Source: Ascochyta rabiei
Taxonomy: Eukaryota > Ascomycota > Dothideomycetes > Pleosporales > Didymellaceae
Assembly (NCBI RefSeq): GCF_004011695.2
Contig: NC_082406.1
Span: 1,984,001 to 2,048,000, forward strand
Direction of reading: 5' to 3'
DNA: 64,000 bases
Shown one piece after another: positions 32,308 to 43,986 of the stretch. The translations under genes and the position numbers were made by a program. The notes under the pieces are model-generated. The model was given only the letters and a program-made list of their open reading frames with translations. It was not told the origin of the DNA and did no database searches. Every line of letters begins with the position of its first letter. Within the stretch, counting starts at the first letter, position 1.

Positions 32308-35300
32308 CTAGGGCCCAAAGGCAGCATTCCTATCCCCCTGGCTCGAGTGCTGACTCCGTCCCGCCTCGCTGCTCGGCTTCCCTTCACTCGCATTGCTGCT
32401 GCCAAGCCCAGACGACAGTCCGCCCTGCTGCACCGCGAACGGCAGGCCCGGGTGCTGCGGATGCTGTTTGATCTCCTTGCGCCCATTGGCTTTGTAGTGC
32501 AGGACCACGTCGCCGCCGCCGCGCCAGACGTGGGCTCGTATCGAGGCGAGCGTCATGGTGGGTGCGATGAGCTATCGACACGTCAGCGTATATTATAAAT
32601 GGGCACGTACGAGTCGGAGATGGGGGGGAACGTACCTGGCCGTTGCAGTACAGCTCGAGGTACTCGTGCGGTCGTAGCGCCGTGTCCTCCTCTGCTTCTG
32701 CAGTTTCCTGCTCTTCCTTTGTCGGCGCGGGCTCGATGCGCTCAGCCACGTAGCCGAGGATCTTGCGGGCGCGCAGCATGCGGTTGGCATTGAGGCGGTT
32801 GTTGCTGGCTCTGTCAGCACTGTAACGTCGTGCAGTCAAACAAAACGAGTACGTACCCATCCGTCGATATGGCAGGCAGAGAATTCTGGTAGGGCTCCAG
32901 GACGAAAGACACCTTGACAATATCCTTTGGTGGTAGTTGGTTCTGTAGCAGTCAGTCAGCGACGTTATCAAGTAGACAGGGCGAACATACGCGTAACAAC
33001 ACCTCGCCGAGCCACATGGGCGCGACCTTCTCAATGAGATCAGCCTGCAGAGCCAGCGTGCCGACCTTGCCCTCGAACAAATCCGCCACGCCACCAGAGC
33101 CCGGACGGTCTTCTTGGATGAGGATTGTGGTCATGGCTGGCGGCTTCAGCACGGGTGTGTCGCTGGGCAAGCTAGGCGCAATCGCCGAGACCAGGTCTGT
33201 GGTGCCGGAGGTCAAGACCTCGCCGTAGCCATGCCGTATCCGCTGTATCGAGCCGAAGAAATTGTCCTCGAAAGTCTTTTCGTCCGTCTTTGTTGATCGC
33301 GAGTCGCTGTCCTCCGCTTTCTCGTCCACAGCGGGCTTGGGTGCCTCGGCAGCGATAGCAGTACCCGTAGCAAACATTTTCTTGCTGAAGCCCATGTTGA
33401 ACTTCTTGCCAAACATACCCTTGCCCTTTTTGGAAGGGGTGTCCTCAAGGGTGGGTGACGAAACAGTCTCCTCTTTCGTCTCTTTCGTTTCTGTCGTGGC
33501 CTCCGCAGGCTTGGCATTACCGTTACCATTGCCGTTGCCGTTAGTCGAGGCCCCCTGTCCAAAGTAGTCCTGGCCGTCTTGCGTCGAGCTGCGCTGCGAC
33601 TTTGTAGGCTCGAGCTGGTTGCCGTCTTCAGTGGTCGGTGTCAGGTATGCGTTGTGGTGTGGTGCTCGTCCTGCGTTGCTGGACGGTAGTTGAGGAGTCG
33701 CCAGGCCGATGCCCATGCCAGGTGTGTGTGGGAAGTGGAATCCATTGCCCTTCAGCGTAGAGGCTGAAGCCGGCCCTGAAGCGTTCCAACCGTTCACGCC
33801 AACGTTGGGCATCTCGATGGTCGTCGGTCGTACTGTCTGCGCTTCCTGCTGCTTCTCTTGCAGCAGCTTGGCACGAAAGACCTCGTCGCGTTTGATCTCC
33901 TCATCGATGAAGTTCGAGAAAAGGTACCGCAGTATCCACTTGCCCAGGTTGATCCTGTGGTCTTCGCGGAAGTCGATCTGCTCTTCGAGTTGCAACTCAT
34001 CAGCGTACATCTCGGCATCGAAGCAGTAGTTTTCCTCGAGCACGCATGTCAGGGTTCCTATCCTGGTGTCGACAGCGCACCAGTGCGCGACGCTCTCCTG
34101 CGTGTTGACTTCAGGGAGCACGTCTTCCATGTGCCTCTTGCCGAATGACTTGATCGGCGCGCACTGTAGCAGATCCCAGAGCATGCACTCTCCCGCCGTG
34201 TCCATGGTCAAGACTCTCCTGCGATCGTTGAGCAGGTGATGCTTCATGAGACCGTTTTGACCTTCGATACAGAAGTCTGGCGCGCTCCTCACGGGGACGA
34301 TGCCGGTATGCTCGGCCGTAGTCAAGACTTCTGCAGGCTTCCGCGTGCTGGCCAGTGTCGATGTGTCTGGGTCCTTGGCGAAGAGCTGTGGGTAAGGCGC
34401 GGTGTTTGACAAGCGCAGAAGTGCCTTGCCGGGTATCTTTGGTGTGGCGCCGTTGGTGGATGGGCCGGACGCGGGCGGCGAAGGGTAACGTGAGCGCGTG
34501 GTAGGCACGCTGTTCCCGTGCCACCTGTAAGAGTCTGGCAGCTCCACCTCGGCGCTGGTGTCGACGTTGCTCCATCTGTTGATGCTCGAACTCGAGGTGG
34601 CGGTCCAGATGTAGTCACCGGCGCTGACCACCCTGCCCACGCCCTCGTGCTCCTGGCACACGGCGACGGAAAGACCGTCGTCCCACTCGGCGCAATGGCG
34701 CACGTCGGTCTTCGCGATGGTGCCGGAGCGGTCGGACGAGTAGAAGACGGAGAGCTGGGGGTCTTCTGAGAACAGCGACCACACGCTGTCGTTGTGCATG
34801 GTGAGGGTGTGCATGCAGCGGCCGGCCGTCATGGACCAGACCTTGACGGTTTGGTCCGACGAGGCTGTCAGGATGGTCTCGCCGTCCTGGGCAACGAGGA
34901 TGTCGCGCACGTTGTCCGTGTGGCCGACGAACTTTGTGATGCGCTTGCCCGTCCGCGGGTCCCACACACGCACCACGCTCTCGGGCCCGCCGCTGGCGAG
35001 GATGGTCGGCGTGGCAGCCAAGGCGTAGACGGAACCCTTGGCCGAGGCGTTGTCGTCCTCGCCAACGTGGATCTCGAGCCTCCTGCCGCCGCCATTGAGG
35101 TCCCACAGGCTGATCTTGCGGTCGAGGCCGCCGGACGCGATCCAGTTCTCATGCTGGCCAGGCGAGGCCACGCGCTTGACGTAGTCGGTGTGGAGGCCAA
35201 TGGTCTCGGGGGGCATGGCCTCGTAGGCGGCGGGGCGCCATATTTTGACGGTGATGTCGGACGAGGCGGAGACGAGGGCGGCGCTGTTGCTGGCGAGGAC

Positions 35301-35783
35301 GAGGTCGTTGATCCAGTGGGTGTGCGCCTGCACCTGGGAGCGGAACTGGGTGGGCGGGGGCTTGTCGTCGGTGGCATGCGAGTCGGCGAAGGGGTCGAGC
35401 TCGTCGTCGGCGTCGGCGGCGGCGGCGGCGGCGGCGTGGTTCAGGTCGAGTCCGAGGTCCCAGGCGCATATCACGCCGTCTCGACCGCCCGAGTAGCTGG
35501 GGCACGGGGGTCAGCGGGGAGTTGCTGGCACCACACACACGGACGCAGACACAGACACGGACGGGTACCTACAGCGTCGAGCTCTGGGGGTCGACGGCGA
35601 GCCCATTGACCCCGAGTCGGTGGCCGCCCGCCGAATTGGCCAGCGGTAGCACTGTGCGCGGTCAACAGCGTCCACGGCGAGCCAGCAGGACACGGCGGAG
35701 ACATGCAGCTGCAGCTGCAGCTGCAAATGCCCGGGCCAGGGAAACCCACCGTAGCTGATGCGCTTCCGCGCGCTTCTTGCCAT
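32308..35783 (-). CDS. WDR48/UAF1 (Bun107)-type activator of deubiquitinases
   Basis: Six exons, 35783-35750, 35651-35573, 35496-32991, 32942-32857, 32810-32636 and 32571-32308, close to 1048 codons (1047 residues). The N-terminus reads [20 protein letters not shown], then a seven- to eight-bladed WD propeller ([51 protein letters not shown]). The WDR48 C-terminal domain follows, with [17 protein letters not shown] and [18 protein letters not shown]. The last exons form SUMO-like domains ending with [11 protein letters not shown]. Human UAF1 activates USP1, USP12 and USP46; the fission-yeast homologue Bun107 activates Ubp9. A long low-complexity insert (about residues 560-780) is rich in Asn, Gly and Thr. 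All five introns are GT-AG; the first two split codons, and both joins restore family residues. Confidence 0.95.
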
Positions 35784-35824
35784 ACCCTGCGCTTAGTCTC
35801 GTCTTGACATGGGACGGCAGGCAA

Positions 35825-35878
35825 GCAGTGGAGAGGCAGTGGAGAGGCAGTGGAGAGGCAGTGGAGAGGCAGTGGACG
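35825..35878. repeat. 11-bp tandem repeat (GGCAGTGGAGA)
   Basis: About five copies of GGCAGTGGAGA, located just upstream of the WDR48 start codon (35783, minus), so within its probable promoter or leader. Confidence 0.92.
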
Positions 35879-36117
35879 ACAAGGGACGTCAACAACTGCA
35901 CGTCTTGCAGCGGTCGAGGGCGAAGACACGGACACGGACAATGACGAGGACGGGGACGGGGTCGTGGACAGGTGACGGCCACCTGGGCCGCGCTCCGCTG
36001 GAAGGCTCACCTCCGCCGCCCGCTAACCACGCGCTCGCTAGAAGATGCCATGGCGTCGAGACCATAAGCACCGCACCGCGCCGCACGCACATGGCCCAAC
36101 GGCCGCTTGCCGCTTGC

Positions 36118-36166
36118 CGCTGGTTGCTGGTTGCTGGTTGCTGGTTGCTGGTTGCTGGTTGTTGCA
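36118..36166. repeat. 7-bp tandem repeat (CTGGTTG)
   Basis: Six to seven nearly perfect copies of CTGGTTG. Confidence 0.93.
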
Positions 36167-36750
36167 GCCGCTCGGCGTAATGCGCGACCCTACGTCACCG
36201 GAGAGTGACGCAAGTTGGCAACACAGAACATGTGGGCTGCAGACCTGAGACCTGCCATGGCCTGCCTGCCTTGCCATGCCTCTCGCACAGGACCATGTGT
36301 TCGCCCGCCCACGCGGCACAGCAGTGGGTGCTGGGAAACGCCCGTCGTCGCCACGCCGCCACGCCGCCACGCCGCCACAAGACGATGCGGAGCGCGCCAT
36401 TTTGGGGCGCTGAGCTTGTTAGGCTAGACCCTGGGTGTGCTACTACATAGTATCATCTATGCAGCTGCTGCCTCGCTCACGTTACAAGGCGCGCACGCTG
36501 CGGCATCACGTGTGCGAGTGGGATGCGCACTCACCACCGCCTCCCCATCCATGTTCGCAATGAGCGGGCATCGAAATACCACGGCCGAGCATATGTGTAA
36601 CTATGTCCAACCCCTCGCTCTCTCAACTTCAAAGCAGCACCGCCAAGCGAGTGTCGGTATATCTATCCAACGCAAAGATGCCATGTAAGAAAACAAGGAA
36701 ATAGCTCGAAAGCCGGGGGTATCAAGATCGTACGAAGTGAAGGTTCCAGA

Positions 36751-36838
36751 GTCCAGAGTCCAGAGCCCAGAGTCCAAAGTCCAAAGTCCAAAGTCCAAAG
36801 TCCAAAGTCCAAAGTCCAAAGTCCAAAGTCCAAAGTCC
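36751..36838. repeat. 7-bp minisatellite GTCCAGA/GTCCAAA
   Basis: About twelve copies. The first three read GTCCAGA or GCCCAGA and the rest GTCCAAA, so variant and consensus copies are segregated along the array. It lies ~120 bp beyond the stop of the phosphatase-like gene, in its likely 3' untranslated region. Seven is coprime with three, so every frame reads the same repeated W/T/L/D/F/G peptides, which are artefacts. Confidence 0.94.
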
Positions 36839-36959
36839 ATCTCCCAACCCATTCCATAAACCCGTCGCAGCAGCAAAGAGAATCCCTGAAATCATCTTCG
36901 TCCAAGTCGTAAAGAGCGTGAAGAATCGTCCGTCCATCGGGAGCCGTATGGTGTCTCCT

Positions 36960-38816
36960 TCAGACGCTCTCCCGCGGCTGCACCGGCCGACCACCAGCCA
37001 CAGCGTCGATAGGCTCGAAGCTCTCTCTCGGGCTATGAAACCCCTCGCCCACATCTCCGCTCTCATAGCCCCCAAACTCCTTCTGCCTCAACTCCCAGCT
37101 CCCCACTCTCTCGTGCCTGGCCCTGCCATCGCTGTCAGCCGCCGCCGCCGTGTTGTTGGTGGTGGCGCCGAAGCTCACGATTCCCGCGGGCAGCGCACCG
37201 CTCTTGGATAGCCCGGCCACGTCTGGGTCGGAGGCCAGCTTGCGAGAGCCTTTGAAGCCGCCTAGCGTCGAGGCCGGGCGGCGCTGTACACGGTGGAAGC
37301 GGAGGCCGCCTGCCAGCATGGCGAGAGCGAAGAGCAAGCCAGCGAGGGCGAGGGTGACGAGTGCGCCGATGACGCCGGCGACGGCTGGGGAGAGCGTGTG
37401 GTCTTTGTTGCTGTTCTGCTTCTTCGGACTCGACGCCGTGATCGGGTCTTGGTTCACGCCGGTGCAGAACAGACTCGGCGAGCTGCACGTCTCACACCAG
37501 TCTGCAATCGTGTTCACCATGATGCGGCTGAACATCATCTGGAAGTTGTTCCACTTCATGTCCGTCTGGCTGGGTCCGTGGTTGAACATGGGGAATGCGA
37601 TCAGCTGGCCGTTGAAGTCGGTGGTGCCGTTGTGGTAGTAGAAGCGCACCCACAGGTCGTCGTCGTCTTGCGGAAACGTGTCGTTTTGCCCTATGGAGAA
37701 GAGCTCGAAGATCATGGCGCTGCCAAAAGGTGGAATGGCGCGGAAGCTCTTGTCGCGAACATCCATGAGCATCAGACTCAACAAGCTGATGAAAGAGTCC
37801 TTCTCGCCGAAGAGGAGGGCGATGAGAGAAGCCGCGTCAGTCGTGGCGCTGTGATTCCTGCTGTATGCGACGAGGTCTTGGAACTGGTGTAGAATCTCTG
37901 CTGCGAGAGTCTTGCCGCCCGTGGCTTGATTGTCGGTGTTGTTCCCAGAAGAGGCAGTGTTGCCCCAGAAGTTCCAGGCGTATTCGTCCGCATAGTAGCG
38001 CGTTGCGTTGTACACGCCGGTGTACATGGGGCTACCGGTAAGCCCTTCGTAGATGGTGCGGTTGTGTGTGTACTGGTAGGAGAGATAGTCGTAGATGTCG
38101 AGCGCATGATCATAATCTCTACAGCACTGTTAGACTACGACCATTCCACAACCACATCCCTATTCCACCTACCTCTGATCATCGAGCAAGTTGCCCTGGA
38201 ACCAGCTCGTCTGCAACTTGTCATATGTTTCCTTGCTGCTTGCTTTGGTGTTTCCGAAGCTGTCAGTCACCAGGTACTGCAGAGACTGTAGCTTCGCCAT
38301 GGGGCAGTTCTGATTCCCAGCAATGTAGATGGAGTTGTAGGCAAACGGGCTGAACGACTGGACAGTCGCATATTGGTAGCCATCCAAGGGCGCCTGAACA
38401 ATCGTGCCGTCCGCCAGTAGACCCGTCGCGTCCCCGAGCCCAGTCGAGTTGCTGAGAGCACGTGGAGGGTACATGCCCTGCATCAAGGCTTGCGCCGAGG
38501 ACACAAGGTACTGTGTGTCCAACGTCTGGATAGAGATTTGGTCGTTGTTTATCATGTCGACCGACATGTTTGCAATGTTCTGTCTACCGAGTTCCGCATT
38601 GCCACTGCTATCAATCCACCTGGCTCTGAGGTTCTGTCCCAGTTGGTACATCTGGTTCGCACCCACTGCAGTGAGAACCTGGGTGTCACCCGTCAGAACC
38701 GGTGTGTGCTCTCCAGATCTGATGAAAGCGAATGCGCCGTGAGGATGGTAAACGTCATCGTTCTGGGCAGCAACAAGCCAGGTCGAGGCCAGGACGGTCA
38801 GCGAGAGCGCGTACAT
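36960..38816 (-). CDS. Histidine-phosphatase-superfamily (clade 2) membrane protein, apparently inactive
   Basis: Two exons, 38816-38173 and 38118-36960, give 600 residues. Residues 1-17 are a signal peptide (MYALSLTVLASTWLVAA). A luminal or extracellular acid-phosphatase-like domain follows (about 20-440) with many N-glycosylation sequons. A transmembrane helix lies at about 455-485, with a ~110-residue Ser/Arg-rich cytoplasmic tail. Active clade 2 enzymes have RHGxRxP; here it is R33-S-G-E-H-T-P39, so the phosphate-accepting His is Ser and the second Arg is His. At the position of the usual HD proton-donor motif the sequence is FGEKDSFISLLSL, with Lys for His. The protein is therefore probably not a phosphatase and may act as a surface receptor or scaffold. 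The intron (38172-38119) is GT-AG. A start upstream of 38816 has no ATG. Confidence 0.88.
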
Positions 38817-40270
38817 GGTGCTTCGTCTGGGGCGTGCGAGACTTCTGGGACAACTGACTGGGAGGAGGAAAACCAGCACAAGGCTGACGGCCAGGAACAG
38901 GACGGAATGCGACTACTTATCCTTTCGCTACATCACGAGCTTGCATGCAGCAGCCCATGCTGGTTCGCCGGCTAGAGCTGACTGCCAGCACAAAGAGCAC
39001 GCCTGGCGAGCTTGGGCCCATTCCGTTGTGATCTCATCGGGCGTAGGACGCTAAAGGCTCATGCCTCCGAAGATGGTCTGTGAGAGCTGCAGAGACTGTA
39101 GCCTACCTTGAGATGCGCATGGTTGTCGCAACGGAAGCAACACGATGTAGGTGTGGAGCTTGTTTCTGCGTGTGCTTGTCTCGTGCTCTGCTCTGCGTCT
39201 CTTTTGACCGAGCCGAGCAAGAGCTTCGAGCTCTGCCTCTGTAGCTTGCTTTGCCCAGCGGGGTAGCTCCAAGGCTGCAATCGACCCTATGTCGCTCCAG
39301 CCCTAGTCGGAGCGATCCATCATCTCGCATACCAAAAGCTCGAGCATCCCCGACCTCCTCAAGCCTACCCACCAACAAGGCCCAAGGCCAAGGCGTTCTG
39401 CCATGTCGTGATGTGCTGTGCCTTGCTCAGCACCAGCACCAGCATCATCGAGTGCAGCTGGAATCCATCGGCGCCGCAAACGAACGAGCCTTAACCACAG
39501 ACGTCGTTGACGAGCTGAACATCCACGTCCGGAAATAGATGGTCTGCATCCATTCCTCACAGTCGCACAGCAGTAAATTAAGCCGCGTGCAACGCACATG
39601 GCATGCCCGTCCTGTGTGTGTGTGTGTGTGTGTGTGTGCTCCAAAAGTCCAAAAACAAAAGTCAAGCTGCCATCTCATCTACACACTCTCCTACCCAGCC
39701 AACATCCTGAGGAGGCTGGGGATACGCGGGTCAGCCAGTTCTTCACTCTCAGGCGGCCCGGCTAAACCCTCTTGGGCCATGGCGTACCTTGTCTTGTCCT
39801 TCGTCAGACACACACGACGTGGGCATTTCCGTCTTTTCCTTTGCATGTCGTGAATGTTCCGTGGGTCGATTCCATTGCGCAATGATGCCAGGGCAGGGCA
39901 CGCTTCAGTGACGTGCAGTGCAACCCTTGCAGCCTGGGTGTACCTGCATCCATACGCACACGAAGCCTCGGCGGCTGATGCGCGTAGGGTTTGTGAGAGC
40001 TGAGAAGGTCGGTGGGGCCGTGTGTAGCAGTGATCGTTCTCATCAGCCTACACGCCAAGGCGTCACGTATGGTGCAAGACGAGAAGCAGTTCTACGTGTA
40101 GTTGTCGTATGGCATTAAAATATTGTATCTCCGCCCACAGCTAGCGGATATTGCTACAAATCCCACAATTCCGTGTAAAGAATCTGTCTAGCACGCTCAA
40201 AACGCCGGTTCAGGTCAAACATCAAGCGACCCAAACTGCATGTAACCATCCTTTTTTCCGTTGCGTGAAT
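38817..40270. other. Intergenic region
   Basis: About 1.45 kb between the phosphatase-like start and the ACL1 stop. I see no supported gene. A (GT)n run lies at about 39615-39639. The rest is unremarkable and includes the promoter of the phosphatase-like gene. Confidence 0.6.
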
Positions 40271-42479
40271 CTACAAGCTGACCTCGACACGGCCCTCGGC
40301 ACCGGGTGCGCCGCCCTGCTGCAGGGAAGGCAGAAGGTACGTGATGTCGTCCCAAGGATGCCTGTAGAGACCTGTCCTCAGCCTCTTCTGGTCGAGGAAA
40401 TGGGCAATCAGACCAATCGAGCGACCTAGCACGAACAGACCGTTGAGGACACCCATCTTCAGGTAGTCTTCGGCCTCCTCGTTGGTGAAAGCACCACCGT
40501 TGCGGACCAGGTCGACGAAGCAGACAGCAATGCAGCCGTCGACGTTGAGGATGAGGTTGTCCTTCTTGGACGTTGTCACGCTCTCGACAGCGAGGGCGTA
40601 GTCGAGCAGCTTTGTGCTGGGGAAGTTCTTCTTGACGTACTCCTTGACAAGCTCGACACGGAGATCGGGGTTGTTGCGGGACTTGATCCTGTGGCCGATA
40701 CCGGGGACTGCGGGGTCGTTAGCACTTGCAAAGAAACTCAGTGACCACAAAACACTTACTCAGCTTGTTCTCCTTCCTCATGGTGTCGACAAAGTCACGG
40801 GGGCTGAGACCCTTGTCGAAAGCCTTGCTGAACTCCTCAGCGGCGCCATCAAGAGCACCGCCGAATCGCGAACCAATGGTCAGGAGACCAGAGACAAGCG
40901 CGGAGATGAGGTCCTTGCCAGCACGGGTGGTGATGATGGTGTTCATGGCACCAGACACGGCGGGGCCGTGGTCGGCCGTCAGCATGAGCACCATCTCGAG
41001 GAAACGGCTGGCGTAGTTGGGCAGACGGCGACGGAACCACAGGAGAGACATGACACCACCGATGCCAATCTCCTCCCTGAAGACGTCGGAGATAGGCATA
41101 CCCGCGTACAGCAGCTCCTGGCCACGGTCGTCGGAGATGGTGGAGATGAAGGCGGCGGGCTTGCGGATGAGACCAAGCTCCTGCGCCCACGAGTAGTCAA
41201 TGGGGATCTTGGGCACGACGGGCTCGGGCTTGGGCTTGATGGTGCCCTCCTTGACGAGCTTCTGGTAGACCTGAGCGAGCGTGGTGGGCATCTCCTCGAA
41301 GGTCTCGGGCACGTAGATGCCGGCGTCGCGCATCGACTTGTTCTTGCTTGTCGCCGTCTCGAGCTGAGAGTTGGCGAAGGAGCCAGCGTGACCGAACTGG
41401 ACCTCAGTCTTCAGCAAACCGGCAACGGTACCAATAGCCCAAGCAACGATGGGCTTGGTGATCTGGCCAGACTTGACGGCGTCGATGACGCGGTACTCCT
41501 CAACACCACCGACTTCACCGAGGATGACGATGATCTTGCAGTCGGGGTCGGCCTGGTATCGCAGAGCGTGGTCGATGAAGGTGGTGCCGGGGTACCTGTC
41601 ACCACCAATGGCAACACCCTCGAGGACACCGTCTGTGGTGTTGGCGATGATGTTGTTCAGCTCGTTGGACATACCTCCCGACTTGGAGACGTAGGAGACG
41701 GAGCCAGGGCGGTAGAGCTTGGAGGCAACAATGTTGTCCATCATACCACCCGTGTTGCCGATCTTGAACGCGCCGGGCTTGATGCCACCGACGGTGGCAG
41801 GACCAATGATGGTGACGCCCTTCTTCTGGGCAACGTGCAGGATCTCACGAGCACGGCGCTCGGGGACACCCTCGGCGATGATGGCAATCGACTTGATCTG
41901 GGTGAATTCGAGCAGCTCCATGGTGGACTGGTAGACGGAGCGGGACGAGGCGAAGTTGACGACGGTGTCGACGTCGCTGTGCTTGGCCATGGCCTTCTCT
42001 ACGGACTGGTAGACGGGCAGCAAGGTTTCGCTGGTTCCCCAGTACCTGTGTTGTGGGATTAGCAGGGCATTCCAGGGCGGATTGCAAGGCACGGGCTTGG
42101 GACGCACATTTTGCTGACGAACTGGCCGCCGAATGTGTAGATGATACCGGCGACGGAGGGCTGCTTGCGCTTGCAGATGAAGTCGAAGTCGAGCATGCCC
42201 TGGACGGCACGGGGCTGGAGTCCGCTGTTGGTGCAGGTCAGCGCTGCATTTGCACTGCGTAGACGGTCGAGGCAGGAGCGGGGAGCCGGGGGGGGGGGGG
42301 GGTCCTTACTAGACGAAGCATCGTGTCTTGGGGTGGAAGAGCGTGTGCGAGGGCGGAGGGGTCAGCGCGCGGCTGGGAGCTTCGAAACGACGGATGTTGT
42401 CGTTGGCAGACTGGCCCTCGTTGGCAGAGGTGCCAGCCTGGTTGGGGGCAGACCCGTTGACAGGCGCGGCGGAAGGCAT
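40271..42479 (-). CDS. ACL1: ATP-citrate lyase subunit 1 (CoA-binding/citrate-synthase-like half)
   Basis: Four exons, 42479-42310, 42224-42108, 42045-40760 and 40707-40271, give 669 residues. Ascomycetes split ATP-citrate lyase into two proteins, and this is the C-terminal half of the animal enzyme. The succinyl-CoA-synthetase-alpha-like part contains [20 protein letters not shown] and the phospho-histidine loop GHAGSFANS. The citryl-CoA-lyase part contains [10 protein letters not shown] and the closing helices [17 protein letters not shown]. The complex cleaves cytosolic citrate to acetyl-CoA and oxaloacetate with ATP and CoA, feeding lipid synthesis and histone acetylation. All three introns are GT-AG; intron 1 (42309-42225) begins next to a poly-C run (sense strand). 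The gene is divergent from ACL2, the other subunit. Confidence 0.97.
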
Positions 42480-42612
42480 CGTGGCCGGTGTGGTGTGTCA
42501 ATGGAGTGGGAAGGGAGGAGAGGGGCAGTGACTGTGGCTGTGGCTGTGACGGGGGGTGTCAGTGTGACTGCGAGCAGATGCAATGGCGTGGGCAATGTCG
42601 TGGATAATGGCA

Positions 42613-42710
42613 GGCAGTGAGCGAAGAGCAGGCAGTGGCGGAAGAGCAGGCAGTGGCGGAAGAGCAGGCAGTGGCGGAAGAGCAGGCAGTGGCGGAAGAG
42701 CAGGCAGTGA
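42613..42710. repeat. 18-bp minisatellite in the ACL promoter
   Basis: Five consecutive 18-bp units GGCAGTGGCGGAAGAGCA (42613-42702) and a partial sixth. The first unit differs at the GTGAGC position, the others are identical. The array starts about 130 bp from the ACL1 start codon. Confidence 0.95.
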
Positions 42711-43597
42711 CCAAATGACAGGCAGCAATGGTGGTGACAACGAGCTGTCTGAGGTGAGGGCGGGGGGGTGGGCGCCAGAAAAAAGACAGGACAGTGGTCG
42801 AGGGGAGGCAGAGCAGAACGCACCTTATGGGAGCAGTGCCAGGGCGCAGACAGAGCAGAGCAGGACGCAGGAGAGGGCGGCTGGGGATGAAAGAGGAAGA
42901 GGTTGCGAAGCTGGGCGAGCTGGCGAGTCTTCCCGAAGAATTGGGGCTGCTGTGTTTCTTTTCGGCGGTGTTGAGGGTCCCTGCTCGACTCTTGCGTTGT
43001 TGGGGCTAACGCTGGCGCGGCGCGCTATCGGGCGGTGAGGAGCCGTGCGAGTGTGAGCCTTGTGCTGTGCAGCCTTTCGCTCTCGCAGCTCGGCAGCGGG
43101 GGCCCTCGACGCGTGCTGCGTCCGGGTAGACTGTTGATATCGCGCGCGCACTGCTGGGGGGCCGGCGGCTGGCCGGAGTGGTCTTGCTGTCCCACGGCTG
43201 CCCTGTCGCCTCCCACCCAGAGTTCCGTTGGGGCTGCCATGTGTGACGCCTGCTGCAAGGCGCTGTCCAACTCTCGTTCCTCGCACCGCGTCCGCCAATC
43301 CCCCCGTCCGCGCCACTGCCCCTGGAGCCCTGGTGAGGGGTCTTCTGTGGTAGGCTACCAGCAGGCTAGGCGGTGGGCCCGCGCGCATTAGCCTGCCGCG
43401 CATCAACCTCTGCCACCCCCGGGCGACGCTCAACGCAAAAAAACATCAGACCGCTTGACCACGTCCGTGTTCCGTTCTGCGCTCAACCCCCACCCTCAGC
43501 ACTCGTCTGACGCCCAGCTCCCCATCCATCCCCGTTCCTCGTTCCTCATTCCTCATTCCTCACCACCTGCATTGCATCCCACCCATTGTCTGCTGCT

Positions 43598-43692
43598 CCA
43601 GCTCCTGCTCTTGTTCTTGCTCTTGCTCTTGCTCTTGTTCTTGCTCCTGCTCCTGCTCCTGCTCCTGCTCTTGCTCTTGCTCCTGCTCTCGC
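43598..43692. repeat. (CTTGCT/CCTGCT)n hexanucleotide array
   Basis: About fifteen copies of a six-base unit alternating between CTTGCT and CCTGCT, in the probable leader or promoter of ACL2. Confidence 0.92.
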
Positions 43693-43986
43693 TAGCTCTT
43701 GCTCCCTCCCGCTCTTGCTGCACTGTGCACCCTGCTTTCCACCACACAGGTACGTCTCAACATCCCGGCACTCCACTCCACACCTCTGCCCGATCCTCGC
43801 TCTTCCTCATAAGGCCCTGCCGTAGCGCCGTCGCCGTCTCGGAATTATCGTCCTGTGTCCACACCGCGGCTTCCTCTCTCTGTCAAGCCTTTCGAGCCCT
43901 TCACTGCCCACTGCCCACTGCCCACACCACGTCTTCCTACTCACCCTCGCTGCAGTCTGACGCTTGACATCTGACACGCCTGCAAC

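Larger units (their letters stand above)
35784..36959. other. Intergenic region with three tandem arrays
   Basis: No gene is supported between the WDR48 start and the 3' end of the phosphatase-like gene. It contains an 11-bp array (35825-35878), a 7-bp CTGGTTG array (36118-36166), a CGCCACGC array (about 36351-36376) and a 7-bp CCAAAGT array (36751-36838). Confidence 0.7.
42480..43986. promoter_or_regulatory. Shared promoter region of the ACL1/ACL2 divergent pair
   Basis: A 1.5-kb interval between the start codons of the two ATP-citrate lyase subunits, which are expected to be co-expressed. It holds an 18-bp minisatellite close to ACL1 and a CTTGCT/CCTGCT hexanucleotide array, plus CT-rich leader sequence, close to ACL2. 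Reading frames across it are repeat-driven. Confidence 0.7.

Noticed and set aside
34794..35609. 271-codon plus-strand Gly/Val-rich frame opposite WDR48
   Set aside because: Antisense shadow of the WD-repeat coding sequence.
36601..37075. Minus-strand frames with repeated FGLWTLD units
   Set aside because: Direct translation of the 7-bp minisatellite, seen in every frame.
40614..42062. 482-codon open frame on the plus strand opposite ACL1
   Set aside because: Antisense shadow of a highly expressed, codon-biased gene; the ACL1 product on the minus strand is unambiguous.
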